Shown here piece by piece: positions 18,105 through 27,690 of a DNA stretch of 60,166 bases. Position 1 is the first letter of the stretch. Each line of letters starts with the position of its first letter. Below the pieces are notes generated by a model. It saw only the letters and a program-made list of their open reading frames with translations. It made no database searches and was not told the origin of the DNA. The DNA is from Gammaproteobacteria bacterium (GTDB lineage Bacteria; Pseudomonadota; Gammaproteobacteria; Enterobacterales; GCA-2746155). Both the position numbers and the translations under genes were made by a program. Where the stretch lies: NCBI GenBank assembly GCA_030589945.1, contig JAUUZN010000002.1, positions 1-60,166 of the forward strand. Direction: 5' to 3'.

Positions 18105-19546
18105 GGCACGTTCCCGACTACAAGGATTTTCATCGCATTGGTTCCACCATCGACGCCCATATGTTCACCCTTGGTTAGAATGACGATGTCGCCTTTTTGA
18201 ACAAGGCCTCTCGATTCTAATTCTTCAACGGCTTTGCGATTGACATCTTTACGTTCAAATTGAGTGGCATCAAAGGGGACTGCTTCAACACCACGAAACA
18301 GAGCTACTTTTAGCCGTGTTGATTGGTGACGTGTCATTGCAAAGATAGAAATTCCTGAGCTTATTCTTGACATCCAAAGTGGCGTTGACCCCGATTCAGT
18401 TAAACACAGAATGGCTTTGACTCCATTAAGGTGATTTGCTGTATACATGGTGGCCATTGCTATGGCTTCATCTGTACTTTTAAAGGCTGAATCAACTCGG
18501 TGGCCTGATACCACGGAAATCTTCTGTTGCTCGGCACCCAGACAGACACGCGACATGGTTTCTACAACCTGAACGGGATACGCCCCGGTGGCTGTTTCCG
18601 CGGATAACATCACCGCGTCTGTTCCATCCAGTACTGCATTAGCAACATCAAATACTTCGGCTCTTGTGGGAACGGGAGCAGTAATCATCGATTCCATCAT
18701 CTGTGTTGCTGTAATGACCAGTCGATTGAGGCAACGCGCTCTTTTAATGATGTGTTTTTGTACACCAACCAGAGCTGCATCACCAATTTCAACGCCCAAA
18801 TCTCCACGCGCAACCATTACAGCATCACTAGCAATAATGACTTCATCGAGAATTTCATAGTCCATGACCAACTCAGCGCGTTCAATTTTTGCCACCATAC
18901 TTGCTTGGCTACCTGCCGCGCGAGCAAGCTGAGTAGCTTCTTGCATGTCCTGGGGGCTTCTAGGAAATGAGACAGCGAGGTAATCGACACCAATTTTAGC
19001 TGCGGTAATAATATCAGCCCGATCTTTGTCAGTTAAGGCTCCAGCAGAGAGTCCACCGCCTTTACGGTTGATTCCCTTATTGTTGGATAACGGACCGCCG
19101 AGTACTACTGTGCATTCAATACGAGTACCTTCAATGGCTGTGACAGTGAGTTCAACACGACCATCATCAAGCAGAAGAATATCGTCAATGACAACATCAT
19201 CGGGTAATTCTTTGTAGTCTATACCAACCTGCGTTATGTCACCGGCGTCGTTGTCTAGAGCGGCATCAAGAACAAAGGTCGCACCTTCTACAAGTTCGAT
19301 AGTGCCTTCTTTAAATCGAGACACGCGGATCTTTGGCCCTTGTAAATCACCGAGAATAGCAACGTAACGACCATGCTTTTGAGCAATTTCTCTAACCATT
19401 GATGCGCGTTTGAGGTGATCTTCAGCCTCACCATGTGAAAAGTTGAGTCGAACAACATTAGCGCCAGCTAAAATCAGTTGTTCTAGAGTTTCTGGATTAT
19501 CGGTCCCTGGTCCAAGTGTAGTTACAATTTTTGTACGTCTAGTCAT
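18101..19546 (-). CDS. pyk: Pyruvate kinase
   Basis: A 481-residue pyruvate kinase converting phosphoenolpyruvate and ADP to pyruvate and ATP. Landmarks are [32 protein letters not shown], the catalytic Lys region [19 protein letters not shown] and TATQMMESM. The ORF track extends to 19651, but that 35-residue leader is metJ sequence in another frame; the true ATG at 19546 overlaps the metJ stop by 8 bases. The two genes therefore form a coupled operon, which is unusual. At the other end, its stop codon shares the TTAA with the convergent redoxin gene. Confidence 0.95.
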   Translation of the reverse strand: MTRRTKIVTTLGPGTDNPETLEQLILAGANVVRLNFSHGEAEDHLKRASMVREIAQKHGRYVAILGDLQGPKIRVSRFKEGTIELVEGATFVLDAALDNDAGDITQVGIDYKELPDDVVIDDILLLDDGRVELTVTAIEGTRIECTVVLGGPLSNNKGINRKGGGLSAGALTDKDRADIITAAKIGVDYLAVSFPRSPQDMQEATQLARAAGSQASMVAKIERAELVMDYEILDEVIIASDAVMVARGDLGVEIGDAALVGVQKHIIKRARCLNRLVITATQMMESMITAPVPTRAEVFDVANAVLDGTDAVMLSAETATGAYPVQVVETMSRVCLGAEQQKISVVSGHRVDSAFKSTDEAIAMATMYTANHLNGVKAILCLTESGSTPLWMSRISSGISIFAMTRHQSTRLKVALFRGVEAVPFDATQFERKDVNRKAVEELESRGLVQKGDIVILTKGEHMGVDGGTNAMKILVVGNVP

Positions 19547-19814
19547 TTGTATTCCAGTAGTCAGGTTCTGGGTTGTCTTTGAAAAGTTCGTCATCCTGTG
19601 GCAGGGGTTGTCCTGTATAGGCATGAAGAAATGCTTCACAGAGTAGTTCACTGTTTGTTGCGTGTCTAAGGTTGTTTACTTGTCGACGTGTTCTCTCGTC
19701 AGTCAATATTTTAAGTACCGTTAAAGGAATCGATACGGTTACCTTTTTAACTGAGCCACTTTTCTTGCCGTGTTCGACATAAGGGCTAATGTAATTGCCA
19801 TCCCATTGATTCAT
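19539..19814 (-). CDS. metJ: Methionine repressor MetJ
   Basis: A 91-residue ribbon-helix-helix repressor almost identical in its core to enterobacterial Met[35 protein letters not shown] and the [16 protein letters not shown] helix are visible. It binds S-adenosylmethionine and represses methionine genes. The C-terminus is shorter than the 104-105 residues of E. coli, ending EPDYWNTND. It is immediately followed by pyk with an overlapping start codon and is preceded by tandem met boxes, indicating autorepression of metJ and probably of the metJ-pyk transcript. Confidence 0.95.
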   Translation of the reverse strand: MNQWDGNYISPYVEHGKKSGSVKKVTVSIPLTVLKILTDERTRRQVNNLRHATNSELLCEAFLHAYTGQPLPQDDELFKDNPEPDYWNTND

Positions 19815-19868
19815 TATTTCGTCCTAACAGAGAATAAGTCACCAGTGATTGTACACTTTTACAACATT

Positions 19869-19908
19869 AGACGTCTAGCGCCTTAGAGATATAGACGTTT
19901 AAAAGTCT
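19869..19908 (-). promoter_or_regulatory. MetJ operator: five tandem met boxes upstream of metJ
   Basis: Five contiguous 8-base units in exact register: AGACGTCT (perfect consensus), AGCGCCTT, AGAGATAT, AGACGTTT (7/8) and AAAAGTCT (6/8). MetJ dimers bind such tandem boxes cooperatively. The operator lies 55 bases upstream of the metJ start and reaches the stop codon of the upstream MFS gene, so it can only serve metJ(-pyk). Confidence 0.85.
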
Positions 19909-21088
19909 ATTTGGAAAACATTAGTTTGTGAATCACTTCATTACCTTCAGCGGGAGATTCGGGTATATTTCTTGATGCAATGAGAGAGCTAAAGGCAATC
20001 GCTGCGCCCAACCAAAATACCACTGAAGGACTAGTCAGCCAAATAATCCCAAACGCAGCCGGTATCACCACTGCGGCGATGTGACTGATAGTAAAACTAA
20101 CGCCTGATGTGGCGGCAATATCGGCTGGATCAGCAATTTTTTGGAAGTATGTTTTGATGGCAATGGCCATAGCAAAGAAGAGATGATCGATCACATAGAG
20201 TATCGCAGCAATCTGTGCATTTTCGACTAGGGCGTAACCAGAAAAAACTAAGATTAATGCGCAATATTCAATAGTAAGGGTCGTACGTTCACCAATTTTA
20301 GCGATAAACTTACCTATTCTCGGTGCAGCATAGAGATTTATCAGATGGTTAATTAAGAACAGCAGGCTGATATCTGCAGCAGAGTAGTTAAATTTTTCCA
20401 CCATCAAAAATCCAGCAAAAACCATAAAAATCTGCCGCCTAGCTCCGCTCAAAAAGATGAGTACGTAATAAAGCCAGTACTTCTGGCGCATGAATAGTTT
20501 CTTAGATTGCTCTACGGGCGTTTTAAACTTTGGGAATATTTTCATTGTCCCAATGACTAATAACAGGCCGGTTCCACCACAAATAAGGTACAGCCACTGA
20601 TAGGCAATTGAAAAATATTCAATGACGATCCAAAATAATGCATAGATAATTAATGATGTGAAAGAACGCACGGCGAGTAACTTTCCCATAAACTCAGGAC
20701 TATCTTTCTTGGGTATCCATTGCAGTACCAGAGATTGTTTGACCGCTTCAAAATAATGAAAACCTATAGACATTAAAAATGTAGTAGACAACAGACCAAT
20801 ACTGGAAGGAAAAAATCCAGTGAGTGCAACACCAATTGATAATATAGCAAGAGACACCATGGCTAGCATCTGCTCTGAGATGATTAGTAATACGAGAATA
20901 ACGGTAAAGGTTAAGAAGCCTGGAATTTCACGAATACTGTGTAAAAAACCGATATCAGCACCACTATAAGCAGCTTGCTCGATAGCAAAATTGTTAATGA
21001 GAACAACCCATGTGGAAAAGGTCAGGGGTAAAATCACTGACATAATGATGAGCAGTGAGCGTTCATTGATCCAAGGTTGGGTTTTCAT
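19907..21088 (-). CDS. Major facilitator superfamily transporter
   Basis: 393 residues with about 12 hydrophobic segments arranged in two halves, with a charged central loop (KFKTPVEQSKKLFMRQK). The N-terminal half contains GADIGFLHSIREIPGFL and a FFPSSIGLLSTTFLMSIGFHYFEA segment; the second half resembles the first. The protein is a secondary transporter of the inner membrane. Its substrate is not identifiable. It is monocistronic by appearance: the downstream met-box operator begins at its stop codon, and the radical SAM gene is divergent. Confidence 0.8.
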   Translation of the reverse strand: MKTQPWINERSLLIIMSVILPLTFSTWVVLINNFAIEQAAYSGADIGFLHSIREIPGFLTFTVILVLLIISEQMLAMVSLAILSIGVALTGFFPSSIGLLSTTFLMSIGFHYFEAVKQSLVLQWIPKKDSPEFMGKLLAVRSFTSLIIYALFWIVIEYFSIAYQWLYLICGGTGLLLVIGTMKIFPKFKTPVEQSKKLFMRQKYWLYYVLIFLSGARRQIFMVFAGFLMVEKFNYSAADISLLFLINHLINLYAAPRIGKFIAKIGERTTLTIEYCALILVFSGYALVENAQIAAILYVIDHLFFAMAIAIKTYFQKIADPADIAATSGVSFTISHIAAVVIPAAFGIIWLTSPSVVFWLGAAIAFSSLIASRNIPESPAEGNEVIHKLMFSK

Positions 21089-21254
21089 GCAGTTCGACAG
21101 GTTTTATCAGTAAGATGAGAGTTAATCCATTATTTCAGATATTGATGGTTTAAGCTATCTCTCTGAGCAACTTGATCTGCAGATAAATAACGAATAACTG
21201 TTACAATTAGATTAATGACATCATAAGATATGATTTCGACAAGAAGGTTATGCC

Positions 21255-22142
21255 ATGCACCAAATTGAATATATTGAACCCGTTTATCGACCACCTAGCG
21301 AATGGAAATCTCTGATTTTACAGGTGACAAACGGCTGTTCTTGGAATCATTGTACCTTTTGTGAAATGTATCAGGGTCAACAAAAAACCTTTAACCATAA
21401 ATCCATGGAACAACTGCGGCATGATCTTGATATTGCTAAACAGTCACAGATGCCAGTCAATCGAGTATTCCTTGCCGATGGTGATGCGATGACTCTTTCG
21501 GTGCGCAGACTCAAGGGTATATTGGAGCTCATCAACGAATATTTTCCAGAGGTACAGCGTATTTCATCCTATTGTTTACCGAGAAACTTAATTAATAAAA
21601 CGGTTGATGAGTTGAAGGAACTCAGGGCACTCGGCTTAAAACTCGTCTATGTGGGTTGTGAGAGCGGCGATGACGAGGTGTTAGAACTGGTTAATAAGGG
21701 TGAGAACTATGAGTCGTCTTTGGCGGCATTACTAAAGATAAAGGCTGCGGGGATTAAGTCTTCTGTGATGATATTAAATGGATTAGGTGGAGAATTACTC
21801 AGTCAACAACATGCGATAAACTCAGCGCGACTAATGAACGCGTCCCAGCCTGAATATCTTTCAACATTGGTTGTGAGTTTTCCTCTGGGTGTCGACAGGT
21901 TTGAACAACGATTCCCAAAGTTTGTTGCCTTAGATCAACAACAGTTATTTAATGAAATGAGAGTATTACTTGAGTCTTTGGAATTGAATAAAACTATTTT
22001 CAGAAGCGATCATGCAAGTAATTACCTAATTCTAAAGGGTATTTTAGGACGCGATAAGTCAAAGTTGCTCGATAAGGTTAATACTGCTATCCATCAGCCA
22101 CAACGAATTCATCTTAGACAAGAATCGCAACGGGGACTATAA
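21255..22142 (+). CDS. Radical SAM protein of unknown specificity
   Basis: A 295-residue radical S-adenosylmethionine protein. The iron-sulfur motif is TNGCSWNHCTFCEMY, giving a Cx4Cx2C spacing rather than the usual Cx3Cx2C; this variant occurs in the COG1032/Elp3-like group. Further landmarks are FLADGDAM in the first part of the barrel and LVYVGCESGDDEVL, typical of B12-type or oxygen-independent relatives without the B12 domain. No accessory iron-sulfur cysteines are evident at the C-terminus. The ATG at 21255 has an AGAAGG ribosome binding site. Neighbours give no hint of the substrate. Confidence 0.8.
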   Translation: MHQIEYIEPVYRPPSEWKSLILQVTNGCSWNHCTFCEMYQGQQKTFNHKSMEQLRHDLDIAKQSQMPVNRVFLADGDAMTLSVRRLKGILELINEYFPEVQRISSYCLPRNLINKTVDELKELRALGLKLVYVGCESGDDEVLELVNKGENYESSLAALLKIKAAGIKSSVMILNGLGGELLSQQHAINSARLMNASQPEYLSTLVVSFPLGVDRFEQRFPKFVALDQQQLFNEMRVLLESLELNKTIFRSDHASNYLILKGILGRDKSKLLDKVNTAIHQPQRIHLRQESQRGL

Positions 22143-22214
22143 TAGTCTTCAAAGATAAATGATAAAAACAAAATATCCAACCAGGTTCGTAAAACAAGCA
22201 TCGAGGTCAATAAA

Positions 22215-22853
22215 ATGCTTCATAAATTAATAAGAATAATAAAAATGAGTTCAATGCTCATGGTCTTTTCCATGATATCTGCCTGTGCACCAATGATGGA
22301 AAACATTACTGATTACGTGCCTCCAAATTCCGAACTTGGGATGCAATGTATTGAGAAAGCTAATGTTGGACGAAATCGATGTGAAGCACAGCAGGAATCA
22401 GAGAGACTTAAGTGTGTTGATGGCGCCAGTGGTGAAGCTGAATATCGTTTTGGTGAGGCAGAAAGAACTTATTCTCATCAACTGGAAGATTATATTAATG
22501 CTGAAGAACAATTTGACTATGATTATGAACATTATCTTGAACAAAAACGTCTCATCATTCGAGACGGAGAATTAGAATATATTCAATGTTCAAAAGACGT
22601 CAATATGGATAAAATTGCACAGTTTCCAAAATGTGAAAAATTCTTGAAGACAGCAAATAAACGGGCAAAAAAATTACGTAAGCCTCGAGAACCTAGAAAA
22701 CCGAGAGCGCCAAACCTAGGTAGGATCTACTCCCGGTTAGTGGCTCAATGCAATGGTCGAAACAATGGCTGCCAGCAAGCTTTTGACCAGTCTTATCGAT
22801 CCTGTGGCGGCATTATTAATGTCCGGCAGGTCTGTGTGAGTAATTGTGATTAA
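22215..22853 (+). CDS. Cysteine-rich lipoprotein of unknown function
   Basis: 212 residues beginning with a lipoprotein signal (lipobox ISAC near residue 24). The mature part has about ten further Cys residues (for example GMQCIEKANVGRNRCEAQ and CVSNCD at the very end), a long charged helix rich in Glu and Tyr at about 75-120, and a basic proline repeat RKPREPRKPRAP near residue 155. The cysteines suggest disulfides in a periplasmic or surface protein. The stop overlaps the start of the next membrane-protein gene by 8 bases, so the two are probably made together. I do not recognise the family. Confidence 0.6.
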   Translation: MLHKLIRIIKMSSMLMVFSMISACAPMMENITDYVPPNSELGMQCIEKANVGRNRCEAQQESERLKCVDGASGEAEYRFGEAERTYSHQLEDYINAEEQFDYDYEHYLEQKRLIIRDGELEYIQCSKDVNMDKIAQFPKCEKFLKTANKRAKKLRKPREPRKPRAPNLGRIYSRLVAQCNGRNNGCQQAFDQSYRSCGGIINVRQVCVSNCD

Positions 22854-24606
22854 TCGATTACAGCAAAAAGGCAAGTTCGGTCTACTGTCAATACTAATAC
22901 TATTTCATTGTTTACTTTCATTTTCCGTCGTTACTGCCCAGGAAAATGAGTTATCGAAAGATACTGATGCTAAGCCGGACGTTGAACGTCCCACAGAACT
23001 TACTCGCCAAATAGAAAGTACCAGAGGTCGTCTGGTCTATTTGATGTCTACAGAGCAAAGAAAAGAATTGCTTTTAGTACAGCTGCTTAATCAACTGACT
23101 AATTCTGAAGATTTAGAAGACTCGGATGAAAAGACGCAACTGGAAGCACAAATAAAGTCGTTGCGAGATGAGATAACGGTAACTCGTGAAGAGTTTGACA
23201 CTACACTAACGGGTGGTATCGAGCAGATCAAACTTGAATCTGATGTGGATGAAGCCTACAACTGGCGAAATGATCTTGAAGAAATCATGAAGCCAATCTT
23301 TAGAACGATGAAAGGCGTCACTGAAAAACCACGAGAGATTGAACGTCTGAGGTCTAAAATAAACTTTCTCGGGCGAGATATAGAACTAAGCAAATCAGCT
23401 CTTGCATTTATAAATCAGCTTGAGGGTGAACAGTTATCTGACATCTTCCTGCTCCGTATCAGCACTGCAAAAGAAGCCTGGTATAGCCGACTCTATTCTT
23501 TGGAAGAAGAACACAAAATTGTCGAGTTTCAGCTTCAAACGCGTCTGGATGAAAGTTCAAACTTCTTTAATAATTTTGGTGGAACATTGAAGGAGTTTGC
23601 AAGTGGACGTGGTTTATCCATTGCGATTGCCATATTTGCATTTTGGTCTGTTTGGATGATGTTCGCCTATGCGCGAAAAGCATATCGTTATGTACTTGCA
23701 AGAAGAAAATTAGAGTTTAAATCGGGCCTGACCTCGAGAGTTCTCTATTACGTCTATCAAATATTAGCCGGTACAGTTGCATTTGTTGCCATGATATTGG
23801 TGTTTTATGTCAATGGTGATTGGATCATGCTGGGTGTCAGCATGCTCATTCTCGCATCGGTGTTGTTTTCCATTAAAAATGTCTTACCAAAGTTTATTGT
23901 TGAATCAAAACTATTACTCAATGTCGGACCGGTCCGTGAGGGTGAACGCATTTTTTATCAGGGTATCCCGTGGAAGGTCGATAAAATACGCATCTACACA
24001 GAGTTGTTTAACCCGTTATTATCGGGTGGAAGGATTAGAGTTCAACTCAATGAATTAGTTGATATGAATTCGCGCCCCTACAGTAAATTTGAAGATTGGT
24101 TTCCTTGTAGAGAAGGGGACATGTTGTTGATGCCTGAAGGTCGACTGGTTAAAGTTGAACTACAAACACCCGATTTTGTGAAACTCAACTATACGGGTGG
24201 TGCAACTACTACCGTAAGAACCATAGATTTTTTATCCATGTCCTTCACAAATTTAAGTGAAGAATCCTTTAGAGTGTCATCATTTTTCGGCATCGATTAT
24301 AGCTTACAGAATAAGTCGACCAGTAAAGTTCCAGCTGTTTTCCGTGAAGAGATACAAAATATCCTAGAGAGTCAAAATTACGGAAAGTATCTTAAGGTAT
24401 TAAGAGTAGAATTACATGAGGCTGCAGGTTCTTCTTTGACTTATAAAATAATCGCAGATTTTCATGGAATTGCAGCTCGCTATCACAATATCATTGCCCG
24501 TGAATTACAAAGTGCTGCCATTGAAGTTTGTAATAACCACGGTTGGTTAATTCCATTCGAGCAACTCACCATCAATCAGGCTTCTATAGCTGAAATCGAA
24601 AGTTAG
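22846..24606 (+). CDS. Periplasmic coiled-coil / MscS-like membrane protein
   Basis: 586 residues starting at GTG 22846 inside the end of the lipoprotein gene. A signal-like hydrophobic N-terminus is followed by about 200 residues of charged helix (coiled coil). TM helices lie near 255-275, 300-325 and 330-350. A C-terminal soluble region has KFIVESKLLLNVGPVREGER and an FREEIQNILES helix with the order of an MscS beta domain and C-terminal alpha/beta domain. The classical MscS pore helix glycine/alanine pattern is not obvious. It may be a mechanosensitive-channel relative that works with the Cys-rich lipoprotein; that is inference. Confidence 0.6.
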   Translation: MINRLQQKGKFGLLSILILFHCLLSFSVVTAQENELSKDTDAKPDVERPTELTRQIESTRGRLVYLMSTEQRKELLLVQLLNQLTNSEDLEDSDEKTQLEAQIKSLRDEITVTREEFDTTLTGGIEQIKLESDVDEAYNWRNDLEEIMKPIFRTMKGVTEKPREIERLRSKINFLGRDIELSKSALAFINQLEGEQLSDIFLLRISTAKEAWYSRLYSLEEEHKIVEFQLQTRLDESSNFFNNFGGTLKEFASGRGLSIAIAIFAFWSVWMMFAYARKAYRYVLARRKLEFKSGLTSRVLYYVYQILAGTVAFVAMILVFYVNGDWIMLGVSMLILASVLFSIKNVLPKFIVESKLLLNVGPVREGERIFYQGIPWKVDKIRIYTELFNPLLSGGRIRVQLNELVDMNSRPYSKFEDWFPCREGDMLLMPEGRLVKVELQTPDFVKLNYTGGATTTVRTIDFLSMSFTNLSEESFRVSSFFGIDYSLQNKSTSKVPAVFREEIQNILESQNYGKYLKVLRVELHEAAGSSLTYKIIADFHGIAARYHNIIARELQSAAIEVCNNHGWLIPFEQLTINQASIAEIES

Positions 24607-24610
24607 TCGG

Positions 24611-25231
24611 TTGAATATTGTTGGTTTAGTTTTGGCAGGCGGATTATCATCGAGAATGCACGATGATAAAAGCCAACTGTTATGGAAGGGTAAGACTTTA
24701 CTCGAGCACAGTTGTCAATTGTTGCTGGATTCTGGATGCAATGAAGTTTTGGTAAGCTGCGCTCAAGATGAAACACCCCGTAATATAATTATTGATTATA
24801 CCGTTATCGCAGATCGCTTCCCTCAAGCAGGTCCCTTGGCAGGATTTGAATCTGCAATGCATCATCTCCTGCAACTTTCACAAAATTCAGCTCTATTAGT
24901 TGTTCCGGTAGATATGCCTTTAATGAGCACTGAGCTTCTCAAGGTACTGGTCAGTCGAGCCACTGAGAATGCTCAGAGCATTTCAAAAGCCGTTTACTTT
25001 TCTGCAGGGCGCTTTCCAATGATCCTACCTGTTTCTGTAGAGCTGAGAAACATACTTTCTGAAATGTTGACCATGAATCATTCTAAACAGAACAATGAAG
25101 GTCGGGCAACATCCATTAGAAAATTTCTAGATAATGTGGAACCAATAATCATTGATTCTGTTGAATCGGGAGATAAGCGGTTCTTTAATTGCAACACTCC
25201 TGAAGATTATCAACAATTATCCTCATCGTAG
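24611..25231 (+). CDS. mobA: Molybdenum cofactor guanylyltransferase MobA
   Basis: 206 residues. MobA attaches GMP to molybdopterin to form the bis-MGD cofactor. The nucleotide-binding start VLAGGLSSRMHDDKSQL matches the family motif LAGGxSxRMGxDK with His in place of Gly. The signature VVPVDMPLM resembles the metal-binding PxDMP segment. Translation appears to start at TTG 24611, 5 bases after the preceding stop. The moaB gene follows, making a small molybdenum-cofactor pair, although no molybdoenzyme lies in the window. Confidence 0.88.
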   Translation: MNIVGLVLAGGLSSRMHDDKSQLLWKGKTLLEHSCQLLLDSGCNEVLVSCAQDETPRNIIIDYTVIADRFPQAGPLAGFESAMHHLLQLSQNSALLVVPVDMPLMSTELLKVLVSRATENAQSISKAVYFSAGRFPMILPVSVELRNILSEMLTMNHSKQNNEGRATSIRKFLDNVEPIIIDSVESGDKRFFNCNTPEDYQQLSSS

Positions 25232-25324
25232 AATGTTCATTGAGAGATTCGTCAGGTAAAATTCAATGGTTAGATTAAAAATATTTAACGGTCAGTCGGA
25301 GATACAAAGGGAGAACCATAGATA

Positions 25325-25870
25325 ATGTCTGGACACGCAAAAAAAGATTTCGTTGCTTTGAATATTGCAGTACTCACTGTTTCAGATACACGTACTGAAG
25401 AAAATGATACCTCCGGTGATGTATTGGTGGATAAGCTTAGCGAAGCGGGACACCGGCTCATTGATCGAACAATTAGTGTCGATGATATTTATCAATTAAG
25501 AGCTGTTGTTTCAACCTGGATTGCCTCTGGCGACATTCAAGTAATCCTTGTTACTGGTGGCACAGGCTTTACTGATAGAGATACCACGCCCGAGGCATTA
25601 ACGGTTCTGTTTGACAAGCCTGTTGAAGGGTTTGGTGAACTGTTTCGAGCGGTATCTTTTCAGGAAATCGGAACATCGACCATACAATCAAGAGCTGTTG
25701 CTGGTATGGCTAATAATACGGTTATCTTTTGTATGCCAGGTTCACCAGGAGCCTGTAGAACAGCTTGGGATGGTGTCATCAAAGAACAACTGGATGCATC
25801 ACATGGACCCTGTAACTTTGTTATGCACTTGAAAGTGTCTGATGCAGAGCCATGTGAGACTCGTAGTTAG
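25325..25870 (+). CDS. moaB: Molybdenum cofactor biosynthesis protein B
   Basis: A 181-residue member of the MoaB/Mog fold, with LTVSDTRTEENDTSG near the N-terminus, the molybdopterin-binding VTGGTGFTDRDTTPEA and the late motif FCMPGSPGACRTAW. Mog-type proteins adenylylate molybdopterin; the MoaB subgroup is similar. Length and the DTSG motif favour MoaB. The 3' end overlaps the convergent sirB2-like gene by 50 bases. Confidence 0.9.
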   Translation: MSGHAKKDFVALNIAVLTVSDTRTEENDTSGDVLVDKLSEAGHRLIDRTISVDDIYQLRAVVSTWIASGDIQVILVTGGTGFTDRDTTPEALTVLFDKPVEGFGELFRAVSFQEIGTSTIQSRAVAGMANNTVIFCMPGSPGACRTAWDGVIKEQLDASHGPCNFVMHLKVSDAEPCETRS

Positions 25871-26270
25871 CAAGAAAACCATAGGGCTGATGCGTTGTTG
25901 CGATACTCACCATCCAAAAAACGACTAAGATTGCAGCGAAGTAGATAATCCGTTGAAGTTTGATATTGTTAATGCGATTAAGTGCAAGGACACCGAGAAC
26001 AATGTAGACAATAAGAGCAGTAAGTTTAACTGCTAACCAGGATTGAGTTGTGGGGTATTGTTGAGACATTACCATTAGAGTCACTCCCGATAACAATAAT
26101 AAAGTATCTATTACCGGTGGAACTCTTCGAAAAAAATTATGTCGATAATGAGGGATGCCAGAGGTTGACTCAAACTTTGTAGATAGCATTAACAAGAGTC
26201 CTCGAACTAAAAATAAAAGGACACTAAGAGCCACTAATGAGATGTGAATCGATTTAACGGTAAGATACAT
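25821..26270 (-). CDS. SirB2-family four-TM membrane protein
   Basis: 149 residues with four hydrophobic helices. Family-like features are the N-terminal KSIHISLVALSVLLFLVRGLL and the region RRVPPVIDTLLLLSGVTL. The histidines in the first and last helices suggest a heme or metal-binding bundle, but function is not known for SirB2. Its 3' end overlaps moaB by 50 bases on the opposite strand, a real convergent overlap since both proteins are well conserved there. Confidence 0.75.
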   Translation of the reverse strand: MYLTVKSIHISLVALSVLLFLVRGLLLMLSTKFESTSGIPHYRHNFFRRVPPVIDTLLLLSGVTLMVMSQQYPTTQSWLAVKLTALIVYIVLGVLALNRINNIKLQRIIYFAAILVVFWMVSIATTHQPYGFLANYESHMALHQTLSSA

Positions 26271-26378
26271 AGTTTAATCAGCTTATTTAACTTATTCTTA
26301 AAATAAAAATGATAGTCTTGAAATAACAATAGCGATCATTGCTGATCATCAACATATTATCAACTCCAATTGGAAATC

Positions 26379-27305
26379 ATGGATAAAAAAATAGCCAAAA
26401 AGAAAACCAGTCAATCTTCGCCTCTTAAAGGCTTTGTCGTCATTGCACTGATAAAGTTCCTGTCACTACTACCATTGTCGGTGGGTAGGGCATTGAGCCG
26501 TCTTGGTGCATATCTAATGTACATTGTTGGCAGTGATAGCCGATTTGTCACTGAAATTAATTTAAAATTATGTTTTCCAGAAAAATCTGCTGAGCAACGA
26601 AAAGTGTTGACTCAAAAAAGTATGTTGGCGAGTACTCAGCTACTATTCGAGATAACTAAAATATGGCTACAAGCGCCTGAAAAATCGCTACAGATGATTA
26701 ATAAGGTTGTGGGTGAGGATGTTCTAGAGAATGTGCTTAATGATGATACTAGAGGTGTGTTGATTGTCAGTCCTCATGTTGGGAATTGGGAACTACTCTA
26801 TACGTATCTAGCAAAGAACCATCAGCTAGCGGGTTTATATCGACCTCCAAAATTAATTGAACTTGAACCTATTATACTCGAAGGACGAGAGCGTGCAGGG
26901 GGAAAGCTGATTAGAACTTCGCAGATGGAAGTTCGTAAGATGTTGAAACTGTTGAAAAGTTCGGGAGGTTTGTTTTTATTGCCCGATCAACAGCCACCAC
27001 TAGGCAGTGGTGTATTTGCTCCATTTTATGGACAGGATGCGTACACCATGACGTTACTTCAGGGGCTTGCTAAGCGAACCAATGCACATCTGCTAATTGC
27101 CAGTTGTATTCGTGAAGCTGATGGCTTTAAGCTTGAATTTAAAACATTAACCATTAATGTGGAATTAGATGAATCTGAGTTTGCAGGGCAGCTTAATAGA
27201 GCAATGGAAGAGGTTATTAATGAAGATCCAGCACAATATGAATGGGCGTACAAAAGGTTTAAATCACTTGAAAAAGGTGTAACCGATATATATAAAAAGA
27301 TATAA
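26379..27305 (+). CDS. Lipid A acyltransferase-like protein (LpxL/HtrB family)
   Basis: 308 residues starting at ATG 26379 (the track's TTG at 26370 lacks support). A basic N-terminus and one hydrophobic segment precede the acyltransferase domain, with the catalytic HVGNWE (HX4E) near residue 137. LPDQQPPLGSGVFAPFYG and the late EWAYKRFKS are both typical of lipid A late acyltransferases. It probably adds a secondary acyl chain at the inner membrane. The last codons lie in a 10-bp tandem repeat that also spans the stop codon. Confidence 0.85.
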   Translation: MDKKIAKKKTSQSSPLKGFVVIALIKFLSLLPLSVGRALSRLGAYLMYIVGSDSRFVTEINLKLCFPEKSAEQRKVLTQKSMLASTQLLFEITKIWLQAPEKSLQMINKVVGEDVLENVLNDDTRGVLIVSPHVGNWELLYTYLAKNHQLAGLYRPPKLIELEPIILEGRERAGGKLIRTSQMEVRKMLKLLKSSGGLFLLPDQQPPLGSGVFAPFYGQDAYTMTLLQGLAKRTNAHLLIASCIREADGFKLEFKTLTINVELDESEFAGQLNRAMEEVINEDPAQYEWAYKRFKSLEKGVTDIYKKI

Positions 27306-27330
27306 AAAGATATAAACAAATATAAACAAA
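27291..27330 (+). repeat. Four-copy 10-bp tandem repeat across the acyltransferase stop codon
   Basis: Units tataaaaaga, tataaaaaga, tataaacaaa, tataaacaaa run back to back. The first two units encode the C-terminal IYKKI and include the stop codon; the last two lead to the ribosome binding site of the next gene. Because 10 is not a multiple of 3, slippage in the first copies would change the C-terminal residues. Confidence 0.8.
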
Positions 27331-27340
27331 GGATGGTTAT

Positions 27341-27661
27341 ATGTCGATATTAAGACTTTGGCACGGTGAAGTATCTCTTGAAAAAGCAGATGAGTACCAA
27401 CAATTTATGATTGATAAAGCGGTACCCGACTATTCATCAGTAGCTGGCTTACTTAACTTGTCATTTACACGAAAAGATGAAAAAACAAAATCACATTTTT
27501 TATTGGTGACACTCTGGGATACGATTGAATCGGTCAAAAAATTTGCTGGAGAGCAGCCTGAGATTGCCAAGTATTACGAAGAAGATGATAACTTTTTACT
27601 CGAGAAAGAAAAGTATGTTTCAAATTATAATGTGTTTTATCAACAAGATTTTTCACAGTGA
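27341..27661 (+). CDS. Antibiotic-biosynthesis-monooxygenase-like (ABM fold) small protein
   Basis: A 106-residue protein with the pattern of a dimeric alpha-beta ABM/ferredoxin-like fold: LRLWHGEVSLEKADEYQQFM, then a LLVTLWDTIESVKKFAGE strand-helix that is characteristic. Such proteins act on quinone-like or heme substrates or simply bind ligands; no specific function can be assigned. ATG 27341 is preceded by AAAGGATGG. The stop overlaps a GTG that could start the next gene, suggesting co-transcription. Confidence 0.65.
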   Translation: MSILRLWHGEVSLEKADEYQQFMIDKAVPDYSSVAGLLNLSFTRKDEKTKSHFLLVTLWDTIESVKKFAGEQPEIAKYYEEDDNFLLEKEKYVSNYNVFYQQDFSQ

Positions 27662-27690
27662 TCTATAAGCTAATGATCGATAAGGGAAGA

